DNA from: Halobaculum halobium
Lineage (GTDB): Archaea; Halobacteriota; Halobacteria; Halobacteriales; Haloferacaceae
Direction of reading: 5' to 3'
NCBI RefSeq assembly: GCF_030127145.1
Contig: NZ_CP126158.1
Span: 1,240,001-1,304,000, forward strand
Length of the DNA: 64,000 nucleotides
In this document: piece by piece, positions 8,167 to 17,065 of the stretch
How positions within the stretch are numbered: position 1 is the first letter of the stretch
Layout: each line of letters starts with the position of its first letter
Position numbers and translations under genes: made by a program
The notes under the pieces: model-generated
Seen by the model: only the letters and a program-made list of their open reading frames with translations
Databases searched by the model: none
What the model was told of the DNA's origin: nothing

Positions 8167-9813
8167 GTGAGCGACACCACAGACGAAACGCTGGACGCGA
8201 TCACACGGCGGCGAGTCCTCGCGGGCGCCGGGACCGCGAGCGCAGTCGGCCTCGCCGGCTGCACCGGCGGGTCGGGCGGCGACGAGTCCGAGACCGACGC
8301 GCCCGAGACGAGCGACGGCGAATCGACGACCGCGGCGACCGGCGGCGGGACGCTGAACTTCGCGCAGTCGAAGTCGCCGCTGGATTTCGACCCGCTGAAG
8401 GCCAACGACGTCCCGTCGCTGCAGGTCGTCGAACAGCTCTTCGACAGCCTCTACACGTACGGCGAGGGGACCGAACTGGTTCCGAAGCTTGCCGCCGGCG
8501 ACCCCGAGGTCAACGACGACGCCACGCAGTACGTCGTCGAACTCCGGGAGGGGATCACGTTCCACAACGGCGAGCCGATCACCGCCGAGGACGTGAAGTA
8601 CTCCTTCCTCGCACCGGGGCGCGAGGAGACCAACAACGGGTCGGAGTTCACGATGATCGACTCCATCACCGTCGTCGACGAGCGGACGGTCCAGTTCGAC
8701 CTGAAGTTCGCCTTCGGGCCGTTCCGCCACAAGCTCGCGTGGGCGCCGGTCCCGAAGGCGTACCGCGAGGAGAACAAGGACTCGTTCAACCGCGACCCCG
8801 TCGGCTCCGGGCCGTTCACGCTGGAGTCGGCCACCGAGGGCGACGAGGTCGTCATGGAACGGTGGGACGAGTACCACGGGGACGCGCCGAGCCTCGAACG
8901 GGCGGTCTTCAGCCCCGTCGAGGAGCCGACGACGCGGGTGACGACGCTGAAGAACGGCGAGTTCGACATCGTCCAGACGGTGCCGCCGAAGCTGTACTCG
9001 ACCGTCGAGAGCCAGGAGGGCTCCTCCGTCGCCGAGCGTCAGGGGCTGGGCTACTACTACCTCTCGTTCAACTGCAACGAGGGGCCAACCGCCGATCCGA
9101 AGGTCCGGGAGGCAATCGACTACGCGGTCTCGATGGACCAGGCCGTCGAGAACTACATCGAGCCGGCGGGCACGCGCCTGACCGCGCCGATGCCCGACAC
9201 CGTCACCGACGCCTGGGACTTCCCGACCGACGAGTGGGCCGACATCTCCCACGACAAGGACGTCGACATGGCCGCTCAGTTGCTGGAGGAGGCCGGCGTG
9301 CCCACGGACTACTCTTGGAAGATCATCGTTCCGCCGGACGACAAGCGCGAACAGATCGGCGTCTCGGTCGGTAACGGGCTCCAAGAGGCCGGTTGGAGCA
9401 ACGTCGAGGTCCAGCGGCTGGACTGGGGAGCGTTCCTCGACAAGTACTCCACCGGCAACGAGGACGACTACAACATGTACACCCTCGGGTGGGTCGACGA
9501 GTTCGACCCCGACGGCTACCTCTACTACATGTTCCACCCCGAGGTGGAAAGCGAGACCAACGGCTGTTACTACCGCAACGAGGAGGTCGCCGACAAGCTG
9601 ACCCAAGCGCGGGAGTCCGCCGACCGCGAGGAGCGCAATCGGCTCTACACGGAGGCGACGACGACGATCCTCGAGGACCGCGCCCACCTCCCCGCGTACA
9701 ACCTCAAGAACAGTTTCGGCGTGAGAGACACCGTCGAAGGGTTCCGCCCCCACACCGTCTCCGGGATCAACCCGCGACTGACCGGGGAGGACACCGTCAG
9801 CCTGAACGACTGA
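8167..9813 (+). CDS. ABC transporter substrate-binding lipoprotein (peptide/nickel family 5)
   Basis: A protein of 548 residues. The N-terminus has a twin-arginine signal (RRRVLAGAG) running into a lipobox ending GLAGC, followed by an acidic Gly/Ser/Thr linker. This is the standard layout of a Tat-exported, lipid-anchored haloarchaeal binding protein. The mature part matches the SBP_bac_5 family (DppA/OppA) with LREGITFHNGEPITAEDVKY and DPVGSGPFTLE. It should bind oligopeptides or a similar ligand outside the cell. I chose the GTG at 8167 because it places the RR motif near the N-terminus. No permease or ATPase genes follow; the ferredoxin gene lies convergently downstream, so this is an orphan binding protein. 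Confidence 0.88.
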   Translation: MSDTTDETLDAITRRRVLAGAGTASAVGLAGCTGGSGGDESETDAPETSDGESTTAATGGGTLNFAQSKSPLDFDPLKANDVPSLQVVEQLFDSLYTYGEGTELVPKLAAGDPEVNDDATQYVVELREGITFHNGEPITAEDVKYSFLAPGREETNNGSEFTMIDSITVVDERTVQFDLKFAFGPFRHKLAWAPVPKAYREENKDSFNRDPVGSGPFTLESATEGDEVVMERWDEYHGDAPSLERAVFSPVEEPTTRVTTLKNGEFDIVQTVPPKLYSTVESQEGSSVAERQGLGYYYLSFNCNEGPTADPKVREAIDYAVSMDQAVENYIEPAGTRLTAPMPDTVTDAWDFPTDEWADISHDKDVDMAAQLLEEAGVPTDYSWKIIVPPDDKREQIGVSVGNGLQEAGWSNVEVQRLDWGAFLDKYSTGNEDDYNMYTLGWVDEFDPDGYLYYMFHPEVESETNGCYYRNEEVADKLTQARESADREERNRLYTEATTTILEDRAHLPAYNLKNSFGVRDTVEGFRPHTVSGINPRLTGEDTVSLND

Positions 9814-9819
9814 GCCCGC

Positions 9820-10161
9820 TCACCAGTCGACGCTCAACGTTCCGTCGCCGTGCGGGTCCGGCGACAGCTCCTCGTCGGTCCGCCGATCGACGACGTGGAT
9901 GCAGCCCACGTCCTTCTTCGCGGGACACACCTCCGCCGCGCGGATGTTCTCTTCCAACTCGTCCTCGCCGATGTAGTACGACTTCGGCTTCGCCATGCCG
10001 CTGGCGATATCCATCTCCCAGTTGTCCGCGACCTCCGCGCACTTGCCCGCGCCGAAGCAGGCGTTGGCCTCGAAGATGATCTTGTACGGCTTCTCCTCCA
10101 CCGGCGGCCCGTCGCCCCCGAAGTCGCTGGCGGTCTGTACCTCCGCGTCGAGGTCGCTCAT
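9820..10161 (-). CDS. Ferredoxin (single 4Fe-4S-type)
   Basis: A 113-residue protein with the pattern ACFGAGKCAEVADNW (Cys35, Cys41) and AAEVCPAKKDVGCIHV (Cys79, Cys87). This is a ferredoxin with a modified cysteine spacing around a 4Fe-4S or 3Fe-4S cluster. The acidic N-terminus is typical of halophile ferredoxins. The ATG at 10161 is preferred; the frame stays open much further but only through shadow sequence of the divergent gene. It presumably carries electrons to soluble redox enzymes; no partner is adjacent. Confidence 0.75.
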   Translation of the reverse strand: MSDLDAEVQTASDFGGDGPPVEEKPYKIIFEANACFGAGKCAEVADNWEMDIASGMAKPKSYYIGEDELEENIRAAEVCPAKKDVGCIHVVDRRTDEELSPDPHGDGTLSVDW

Positions 10162-10329
10162 ACCCGACCTTCCGCCCGGGGCGACTTTCGTCTGTCGGTG
10201 GCCGGGCGGACGCGTCCTTGTCGACGGCGGCGATCCACGCCCGGTGGCGCGGGAAGCGGCGTCGAGGTGGTCCCATCGGCACGGGAACGGCCGACGCGCT
10301 TTTTCCGCCGGCCCGCAAGCGACGCGGTA

Positions 10330-11334
10330 GTGAGCGACGCCCCGGAGGACACGATGCGCGAACGGGCGGGGACGAGCCGGCTGAAACTCTGGCTCCTCGT
10401 CGACGCCGACCGGTGGCTCGTCGCCGCGGGCTTTCTCGCGGCCGTGTTCCTCCTGCTGTTCGCCGCCGGCGTCCTCGTCCCCGGCGCGGCGGCGCTGCTC
10501 ACCGACGGCGACCCGATCGAGACGGCGTTCCAGCCGCTCATCGGGGGAACGATCACCGTCGTCACGCTCGTGCTCACGCTGAACCAGCTCGTGCTCTCCC
10601 AGGAGTTGGGCGCCGTCGGCGACCAGCGTGAGCGCATGGAGGGCGCGACGGAGTTCCGACGCGACGTGGCCGACGCGCTCGGTCGCGACGTGATGCCGCC
10701 CGAGCCGTCGGCGTTCCTCCGGGAGTTGGTGATCGCCGCCGGACAGCGCGCCGACGACGTGGACGAGGCGCTGGCCGACGACGAGGAGCTCGCCGACGAC
10801 GCCGCACGGCTCGTCGACAGCGTCCGCGGCAACGCCGAGGCGGTCGGCGACAGCCTCGACGACGCGCAGTTCGGCACCTTCGCGGTGGTCTCGGCGGCGC
10901 TGAACTTCAACTACTCGTGGAAGCTGTACGAGGCCCGACGCCTCCGAGCCGACCACGACCTCACCGACGATCAAGACGAGGCGCTGTCGGCGTTAGCGGA
11001 CGTGCTGGAGCTGTTCGGCCCCGCCCGCGAGCACTTCAAGACGCTGTACTTCCAGTGGGAGCTGGTCGACCTCTCGCGGTCCGTGCTGTGGGCGGCGGTG
11101 CCGTCGCTCGCCGTCGCGTTCGGCTCGGTGCTGTACCTCAGCGCGCTCGTCCCCGGGGCCCCCGCGGGCGGGGTGTACCTCGCGGGGCCGTTCGTCGTCA
11201 GCCTCGTCGCCGCGGTCGGGCTGCTCCCGTTCGCCGTCCTGCTGTCGTACGTGCTCCGCATCGCGACGGTGACGAAACGGACGCTCTCCATCGGCCCGTT
11301 CACCCTCCGCGAGACGAGCGCGAGCGACGACTGA
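10330..11334 (+). CDS. Four-helix membrane protein of unknown function
   Basis: A protein of about 334 residues from the GTG at 10330 (an ATG at 10354 is also possible). Two transmembrane segments near the N-terminus (about 25-55 and 68-90) are followed by a long acidic cytoplasmic-type domain (about 95-240). Two further segments follow (about 245-275 and 280-310). The layout resembles sensor-like or channel-like membrane proteins, but no motif identifies it. It is monocistronic, with PspA convergent downstream. Confidence 0.65.
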   Translation: MSDAPEDTMRERAGTSRLKLWLLVDADRWLVAAGFLAAVFLLLFAAGVLVPGAAALLTDGDPIETAFQPLIGGTITVVTLVLTLNQLVLSQELGAVGDQRERMEGATEFRRDVADALGRDVMPPEPSAFLRELVIAAGQRADDVDEALADDEELADDAARLVDSVRGNAEAVGDSLDDAQFGTFAVVSAALNFNYSWKLYEARRLRADHDLTDDQDEALSALADVLELFGPAREHFKTLYFQWELVDLSRSVLWAAVPSLAVAFGSVLYLSALVPGAPAGGVYLAGPFVVSLVAAVGLLPFAVLLSYVLRIATVTKRTLSIGPFTLRETSASDD

Positions 11335-11415
11335 GCGGGACCGACGGCCGACGGGACGCCGCGACGGAGCAGCGCGAAGAGCCGAAAGCGGGGAGTCCGA
11401 TCGGGAACGGGGACG

Positions 11416-12261
11416 TTACTTCGAGGAGTCGGACTCCTCCTGCTGGAGTTCCTCCAATTCCGCCTCGACCTCCTCGTCGGTCACGTCTTCGGCGACGGCC
11501 TCGCCGTCGCCACCGGCGTCGGCGTCGACCGCCGCATCGCCGCCGTCGTCCGACTCCGCGGACTCCTTGCCCAGCTCCGCGCGCAGCGTCTCCAGTTCGG
11601 CGTCGACCTCGCGGTCGGTGCGCCCGGACTGGAGCTCCCGGTCGATCTCGTCATCGTCGGAGAGCGCGTCGTCGAAGGCGCCGGTGTCCTGCAGTTCGTC
11701 CATCGCCTGCGAGCGCGCCTCCATCTCCTCGGTGCGGTCCTCGGCGCGCTCGATCGCGCGGCCGACGTCCGCCATCTCGTCGCCGACGCCCGACATCGCC
11801 TCCGACACCCGCGTCGACGCCTCCGCGGCCTCGTAGCGCGCCTTCATCGTCTCCTTTTTCGTCTTGAACTCCTCGATGCGACCCTGGAGCTCGTCTTTCT
11901 TGTCGACCAGTTGGTCCTGCGTGTTCTGGAGCTCGGCGATCTGCGTCTCCAGGTCCTCGATCTGGTTCATCTTCGACTTCTTCTTCTCCAGCGCCTTGCG
12001 GGCCAGATCGTCGCGGTCCTGTTCGACGGCTTCTCGCGCCTGCTCGTTGTGCTTCTCGACGTTCTCCTCCAGTCGTCGCTTCTGGATCTCCAGGCGCTTC
12101 TTTTGAGTCGTGAGGTCGGCGATACCCTGTTTCACCTCCTGCAGTTCGTCGCGCATCTGTTCGTAGCTGTAGTCGAGCGTCTCCGACGGGTCCTCCGCCC
12201 GGTTGAGGATCGAGTTGATCTTCGAGCGGATGACGTAGGAGGTGCGCGAGAGGATACCCAT
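11416..12261 (-). CDS. PspA/IM30 family membrane-stress protein
   Basis: A protein of 281 residues. MGILSRTSYVIRSKINSILN is the amphipathic N-terminal helix of PspA/Vipp1 proteins. It is followed by about 170 residues of coiled coil (heptads such as QKKRLEIQKRRLEENVEKHN) and an acidic, low-complexity C-terminal tail unlike bacterial PspA. Family members are ESCRT-III-like and polymerise on membranes to repair or stabilise them. I set the start at 12261 because the 12 residues upstream in frame precede the conserved MGILSR. A plausible TATA element lies before the divergent hydrolase gene. Confidence 0.85.
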   Translation of the reverse strand: MGILSRTSYVIRSKINSILNRAEDPSETLDYSYEQMRDELQEVKQGIADLTTQKKRLEIQKRRLEENVEKHNEQAREAVEQDRDDLARKALEKKKSKMNQIEDLETQIAELQNTQDQLVDKKDELQGRIEEFKTKKETMKARYEAAEASTRVSEAMSGVGDEMADVGRAIERAEDRTEEMEARSQAMDELQDTGAFDDALSDDDEIDRELQSGRTDREVDAELETLRAELGKESAESDDGGDAAVDADAGGDGEAVAEDVTDEEVEAELEELQQEESDSSK

Positions 12262-12354
12262 GGCCCGAAGTTGGTGAACAGGCCGTATAAATCTCACCCG
12301 ACCGAGAGGAACCTACCCGCTACCATTTTTAACAGAGCGCCCGGATCCAACCGC

Positions 12355-13031
12355 ATGACCGACGTCCTGGTCCCCGGCGGCCGCGACGTCCGCGCGACGT
12401 TGGATCGCGCGGGCGACGTCGATAGCACGGAAGGGGTCGCCGCGAGCGCCGACGCCTGCGTCGTCGCGTGTCCGCCGCATCCACAGCATCGGGGTCACCG
12501 CGGCGACGAACGTCTTCGAGCGGTCTCAGCGGCGCTCACCGGCGGCGGCGTCGACTGTCTCCGCTTCGACTACGGCGACTGGGACGAGGGGTACGGCGAG
12601 CGCGCCGACGCGCGCAACGCCGTCGCGTGGGCGCGCGACCGGTACGACCGCGTCGGGCTGTTCGGCTTCAGCTTCGGGGGACGCTCGCGCTGATCGTGGC
12701 GAGCGAGGCCGAACCGGGCGAGGCCTCGACCGCGAGCGGGGAGCCGGGCGGCCAGCGAGCGCGCGTGGGCGACGTTGCCGCCGTCTCGGCGCTCGCGCCC
12801 ACCGCTCGCATCGCGGCGGACCTGGACGCCGTCACCGCGCTCGACGGCATCGACTGCTCCGCACAGGTGGTGTACGCGACCCGCGACGACACCGCCGACT
12901 GGCGGCCGGTGGTGGAGCGCGCCGAGGAATTGGGATTCGATCTGCAAGAGTTCTCCGCTGACCACTTTTTCGTGGGCCAAGCGGGGAAGGTGGGCGAGGC
13001 GGTCGGGGAGTGGCTGGTAAACGCGCTGTGA
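12355..13031 (+). pseudogene. Alpha/beta hydrolase gene with a single-base frameshift
   Basis: The frame from the ATG at 12355 stops at 12693. Conserved sequence continues in another frame to 13031. The break falls right after the nucleophile elbow GFSFGG, at a run of five G (12676-12680). One added base there restores GFSFGGTLALIV and an intact 225-residue dienelactone-hydrolase-like protein. It has an acid residue in YATRDDTADW and a histidine in SADHFFVG. Either the gene is inactivated, or the run was miscounted in the sequence, or the ribosome shifts there. A TATA-like TTTTTAAC about 25 bases upstream of the ATG suggests a promoter is still present. Confidence 0.75.
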
Positions 13032-13049
13032 GTGACCGGTCTCCCGTCG

Positions 13050-13373
13050 TCAGTTGTACTCGCGCCAGCGGTACCCGCACTCCTTGCACTTGAAGAAGCG
13101 CGTCGGCGGCTCGTCGGCGGCGCCGGTCTGTTTGATCGTGTACCACGCGACGGTGTGGCCGCACTCGTCGCAGACGACGTCGTCGGAGGTGGGTTTCCCT
13201 TCGAAGTTCGCGCCCTCCTCGGTCTCGATCACGTCGCCGTCGGTCTGGGCCTCGGTGGAGACGAACCGCGCGGCACGGTCCTCGTCGCGGTCGGCGGTGG
13301 CGCCGCACGACGAGCACACCATCACCCCGTCTTCGGTGCGCATCATCGAGCCGCACTCGTCGCAAAACTGCAT
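13050..13373 (-). CDS. tfs: Transcription factor S (TFIIS-like cleavage factor)
   Basis: A 107-residue protein with two zinc ribbons. N-terminal: CDECG at 4-8 with CSSCG. C-terminal: CDECGH and CKECGYRW. The C-terminal hairpin carries an Asp-Glu pair (AADEPPTRFF) before the last ribbon, which in TFS/TFIIS enters the polymerase active site to stimulate cleavage of backtracked RNA. Length and domain order match archaeal TFS, a relative of RPB9/RPA12. The start is the ATG at 13373; the longer frame is a shadow. Confidence 0.9.
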   Translation of the reverse strand: MQFCDECGSMMRTEDGVMVCSSCGATADRDEDRAARFVSTEAQTDGDVIETEEGANFEGKPTSDDVVCDECGHTVAWYTIKQTGAADEPPTRFFKCKECGYRWREYN

Positions 13374-13405
13374 GGCCGACCGTAGTCGGGCCGCACCGGT
13401 ATGGC

Positions 13406-14062
13406 TTACGCGTCGTCGCCGGCGGCGAAGTTCGGTCGCCCCTGAGCGGTCGCCATCGGACAGCCACGGACGCGGAAGTGCTCGCCGTCGACGACCTCGA
13501 CGATGTCCGTGTCGTCGTGGCCGCACGCGACGTCCGGCGGCGCAGAGAGGTGCGGACAGCGTTGGCAGTACTCCCGCTTATCGAGGACGTGCTCGAGACG
13601 AGTGTCCCCCGCGGCGGACGCCTCGACGCGCTCGGCCGCGGCCTCGGACGGGTCGTACTGGCCGAGGTCGTCGTCGTCGCCCGGCTCGGCCGGCTCTCCC
13701 GTCGCGAGCGACTCCCACAGCGCGCCGGTGTCGATGTCCCCGACCTCGACCTCCTCGAACGGGGTGGAGTCGTCGCGCGCGTCGCGGTCCCGCCCGCGTT
13801 CGCCGACCCGCTCGGCGAGATCGCTGAGCGGAGCGTCGCGGCTCCGACGACCCGGGGGACCGGTCGTGGCGTCGGTCCCGTCGGTTGTGGCGCTGATCTC
13901 ATCGGTCGTGCCGTCGGTCTGGTCTCCGCTCTCGGCGTCCATCTCGTCGCCCCGCTCGCCGCGTGTCGGCTCGTCGGACGCGAACGGGTTCCGGACCTCC
14001 GGCGAACCCTCCTGGTCCCCCTTCGCCTCGTCGCGGCGGTCGTCGTCGCGGTCGTCCGTCAT
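13406..14062 (-). CDS. Acidic haloarchaeal protein with a C-terminal Cys/His cluster
   Basis: A protein of 218 residues. The first half is highly acidic and disordered. The C-terminal 60 residues hold a likely metal site: EYCQRCPHLS, a further Cys-Gly-His, and a late Cys (VRGCPMAT). Its ATG abuts the stop of the upstream coiled-coil gene, so the two are co-transcribed and probably translationally coupled. I do not recognise the family. The Cys pattern suggests zinc or iron-sulfur binding. Confidence 0.6.
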   Translation of the reverse strand: MTDDRDDDRRDEAKGDQEGSPEVRNPFASDEPTRGERGDEMDAESGDQTDGTTDEISATTDGTDATTGPPGRRSRDAPLSDLAERVGERGRDRDARDDSTPFEEVEVGDIDTGALWESLATGEPAEPGDDDDLGQYDPSEAAAERVEASAAGDTRLEHVLDKREYCQRCPHLSAPPDVACGHDDTDIVEVVDGEHFRVRGCPMATAQGRPNFAAGDDA

Positions 14063-14914
14063 CTACTCGTCCTCGAAGATCGGTTCGGTGGGTTGCTCGT
14101 CGACGGTCTCGCCCTCCAACGCGGGGCGCGTGCCAACCGTGAGCGACGGCGATCCGAAGAAGCCGGACGCCGGCTCGACCGCCTCGAACGTTGCCTCGCA
14201 GTGGGGGCACTCCGGCGTCGACAGCAGACTGAGCCGAACGGTCGCGCCGCAGCCGTTGCAGTCTGCGCTCGCGACCCCAAGCCGGTTCGCCTCCGCTTTC
14301 AGATCGGCCGCCGCGAGACGGCGCGTCTCGCGCGCCTCCAGCGTCGAGACGCGGGTGCGCACGTCCGACACCACGGCAGCCACCCGCGAGAGCTTCTCCT
14401 CGTGATCGTCTGCAGTGTCGGTGAGATACTCTAAGACCTCCTCGTAGTTCGCGAAGCCGGCGTCGAACGACTCCTCCAACTCGGAGAGGTCCGTCCGGAT
14501 CGACTCGACGTCCGCCCCCAGGTCGTCGAGTTCGGCCTCTAGGTCGTCGACCGACTCGGTCGCCTCCCGCAGCTTCGGGTGATCGTGGTCGGCCTCGGCC
14601 TTCGCGTCGGCCTCGCGTTTGACCTGGATCACCCGCGAGCGGACGTCGTCGATCTTCTCGTCGAGTTCGGCGTCCAGGTCGTCGACGCGGGCGGTCAGAT
14701 CGGCGATCCGCTCGGGGAGTTCCCCGGTCGAGGTCCCCGCGGCACCGTCAAGGGGCGCCGCGTCTCCGAGCGCCTCGTCGTGGTCGTCGATCAATCGAGC
14801 GACGGTGACGGCCCGAGCCAGCACCTCCTCCCGGGAGCGCCCCGTCTCCTCGGCCCGAGCCTCGATCCACTCGTGGAGCACGTCTGGGAGCTCCTGGACC
14901 TGTTCACCGTCCAT
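14063..14914 (-). CDS. Coiled-coil protein with C-terminal zinc ribbon
   Basis: A protein of 283 residues. An N-terminal helical part resembles a short ribbon-helix-helix or CopG-like segment (EETGRSREEVLARAV). A long coiled coil (about 70-200) is followed by a zinc ribbon (CNGCG ... CPHCEATF, about 222-243) and a short acidic tail. It is the first gene of a two-gene operon with the acidic Cys/His protein. No function is known; a DNA- or complex-organising role is only a guess. Confidence 0.65.
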   Translation of the reverse strand: MDGEQVQELPDVLHEWIEARAEETGRSREEVLARAVTVARLIDDHDEALGDAAPLDGAAGTSTGELPERIADLTARVDDLDAELDEKIDDVRSRVIQVKREADAKAEADHDHPKLREATESVDDLEAELDDLGADVESIRTDLSELEESFDAGFANYEEVLEYLTDTADDHEEKLSRVAAVVSDVRTRVSTLEARETRRLAAADLKAEANRLGVASADCNGCGATVRLSLLSTPECPHCEATFEAVEPASGFFGSPSLTVGTRPALEGETVDEQPTEPIFEDE

Positions 14915-15058
14915 CTACCAGCCCGTTGGCTGTGGGTAGGTAAATACTACCGGCCCGACTATCGCAAGTGGTATCGGGTTGAAACGATCGGGTCACCACC
15001 GGTGAGGATCGGCCCGCGCAACCCGATCTCGGGGGGCGCCGCCGCAGCACGGCGTCGC

Positions 15059-15895
15059 TCACCGGATCTTCCGCACGTCGCTGATGTCGAGTCCGCCGTC
15101 GTGGATCTCGGTCTCAAACCGTACGATGTTCTCCGATTCGAGCTGGGAGAGGACGCCGCGGAACTCGCGGACGACCATCGTCCGGGCGCGCTTCGAGCCG
15201 CCGGACTCCCAGCTGAACTGGAGCGTGCCGCTGCTGCCGTCGACGAGCTGGCCGAGTTGGCGGTCGGCGATCGTGTCGGTATTGACGAGCGCGAGCAGCA
15301 GCCCGCCCCACGAGTGGACCGCCTTCGCGAGCCCGCGAACGAGCATCGCCACGTCCTCCCACTCGACCTCGCCGCCGGAGGCGCCGACGAGGTCGGTGAC
15401 CGCGTCGATCACGACGAGGTTGCCGGCGGCGTTAGCCGTCAGATACTCGCCGAGCGCCGAGAGGACGGTGTCGCGGTTGCCGGCGCCGTTGAGGTCGTGG
15501 ATGGTGCTGGTGGCCCCCATGTACCACTCGCGGGGGATCGGGGACAGCTGAAAGTACTCCGCCGAGAGGTCGGCGAACTCGATCCCCGCCATGGCGGCGT
15601 CGACGATCTCGTCGGCCATCGTGTAGCGCAGCTCGCGCTCGATGTAGTCGTCGTCGGTGGTAAACGAGAGGTAGTGGACCTCCGGCGGGACCGTCGCGTC
15701 GTCGTCGAGATCCCCGTAGTACAGGTCGAACGTCTCGTCGTCGACGCTGGCGAGCGCGTTCATCGCGGCGCTCGTGTAGGCGAACTCCCGGGCGCCGGCG
15801 CCGGACTCGCCGGCGACGAGCACGACGCTGCCCTCGGGGGCGCCGCCGCCGAGCACCGAGTCGAGTTGGGCGACGCCGAACGGGATCCGGTCCAT
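15059..15895 (-). CDS. RecA-superfamily KaiC/RadA-like protein with degenerate Walker A
   Basis: A protein of 278 residues starting MDRIPFGVAQLDSVLGGGAP, the typical entry of KaiC/GvpD/HTR-like RecA proteins. The P-loop reads GESGAGARE, with no lysine where GK[ST] is expected. Walker B (NLVVIDAVTDLV, about 168) is intact. It may therefore bind nucleotide weakly or act as a non-catalytic regulator. Haloarchaea carry many such HTR-like proteins with signalling or unknown roles. It is monocistronic. Confidence 0.7.
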   Translation of the reverse strand: MDRIPFGVAQLDSVLGGGAPEGSVVLVAGESGAGAREFAYTSAAMNALASVDDETFDLYYGDLDDDATVPPEVHYLSFTTDDDYIERELRYTMADEIVDAAMAGIEFADLSAEYFQLSPIPREWYMGATSTIHDLNGAGNRDTVLSALGEYLTANAAGNLVVIDAVTDLVGASGGEVEWEDVAMLVRGLAKAVHSWGGLLLALVNTDTIADRQLGQLVDGSSGTLQFSWESGGSKRARTMVVREFRGVLSQLESENIVRFETEIHDGGLDISDVRKIR

Positions 15896-15964
15896 GCGTC
15901 TGCTCGCTCGGGCGGGCGCTTAGGCGTTGTGCCGAACCGCGGGGGTCGCGGGCGCGTCGCGCCG

Positions 15965-16984
15965 TCAGTCGGCGTCGACGCGGGCGATCGTCGCGCCGCC
16001 GTTCCGCGGCTCGGCGACCCGCACGTCGCCGGCGACGCCGGCGGCCTCGAGCGCGTCGACCCCCGCCTCGCGGGCCGCGTCGGCGCGGGCCGCGTCGGTG
16101 ACGCCGTAGACGGCGGGCCCCCACGAGGACTGTCCGGTGCCGTAAACCGCGGGGTCGTCCCCCACTTCGGCGGCGATGTCGCCCACCGGCGGGCGGTAGA
16201 CCCCGCCCTGCTCGTCGGCGAACCACGCCCCGTTGAGCCGCCCGATCTCCTCGACTGCGGCGCCGAACCGCTCGGCGGAGCCCTCCGCGACCGCGGGGAG
16301 CAGTCGGCGCTGTATCACGCCTGCGACGCGGTCGGCGACCGCGGGGTCGGCGTCCTCGACCGCGCGGCGTATCGCCGAGTCCTCGTCGTCGCCGGCGCGA
16401 CCGGGGTCCGCGTCGGGGACGACCAGCAGGAACCGCCAGTCGGCAGGCACGCGGTGGCGCGCGGCGACCGCGGGAACGCGCCAGTCGCCGTCTGCGGGGC
16501 GGTCCGTGGTGAATCTCCCGGTGGGGTGGCCCGCGTCGAGGACGAAGCCGCCGTCCTCGAACGTCGCGACGCCGACGCCCGATCGGCCGCCCCGCCCGAG
16601 CGCCGGCGCGCGCTCGCGCACCGCCGGGTCGCAGCCATGTGCGGCGGCGACGCCCGCGAGCGTCGCGAGCGCAAGTTGCGTCCCGCTCCCCAGGCCCATG
16701 TGGCGGGGGAGTTCCGTCTCGACCGCGACGCGAGCGCCGTCGACGCCGAGCAGGTCGCACGCGCGCTCGGCGTAGTCGCGGACGGCGACGTGCTCGCTTG
16801 TGACAGAGCCCGCGGGCGAGATGCGGAGTCGGACGCGGGGCGCCTCGAGGGCGACGCCGGCGGCGCCGTACAGGCGCTCGTGCGCAAGCGAGAGGTTGGC
16901 GAAGCCGAAATGCAGGCGCGCGCCGGACTCCACCGTGACGGGACCGGGTGCGTCGGCACGTCGGACGGCTGCTGGGTCCGGCAT
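15965..16984 (-). CDS. mptG: Beta-ribofuranosylaminobenzene 5'-phosphate synthase (beta-RFAP synthase)
   Basis: A 339-residue GHMP-kinase-fold protein. Near the N-terminus is VESGARLHFGFANLSL, characteristic of beta-RFAP synthase. The phosphate-binding loop is PRHMGLGSGTQLALA (about 95-109), and YGTGQSSWGPAVYGV is another family signature near the C-terminus. The enzyme condenses 4-hydroxybenzoate or 4-aminobenzoate with PRPP, releasing CO2, to start the methanopterin-type pterin side chain. Haloarchaea keep this gene although they are not methanogens; its product there is not settled. Confidence 0.85.
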   Translation of the reverse strand: MPDPAAVRRADAPGPVTVESGARLHFGFANLSLAHERLYGAAGVALEAPRVRLRISPAGSVTSEHVAVRDYAERACDLLGVDGARVAVETELPRHMGLGSGTQLALATLAGVAAAHGCDPAVRERAPALGRGGRSGVGVATFEDGGFVLDAGHPTGRFTTDRPADGDWRVPAVAARHRVPADWRFLLVVPDADPGRAGDDEDSAIRRAVEDADPAVADRVAGVIQRRLLPAVAEGSAERFGAAVEEIGRLNGAWFADEQGGVYRPPVGDIAAEVGDDPAVYGTGQSSWGPAVYGVTDAARADAAREAGVDALEAAGVAGDVRVAEPRNGGATIARVDAD

Positions 16985-17065
16985 CGCGTCTCGGGGAAAG
17001 TTTCGACCGACTATCGGGTGTTGGTTTCGACAGCGGAGAATACGGACGCTGTCGACGGCGGAGCG

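Noticed and set aside
7894-9753. A 619-codon minus-strand open frame
   Set aside because: It lies opposite the binding lipoprotein and tRNA-Leu and has no recognisable domain. It is a complementary-strand shadow.
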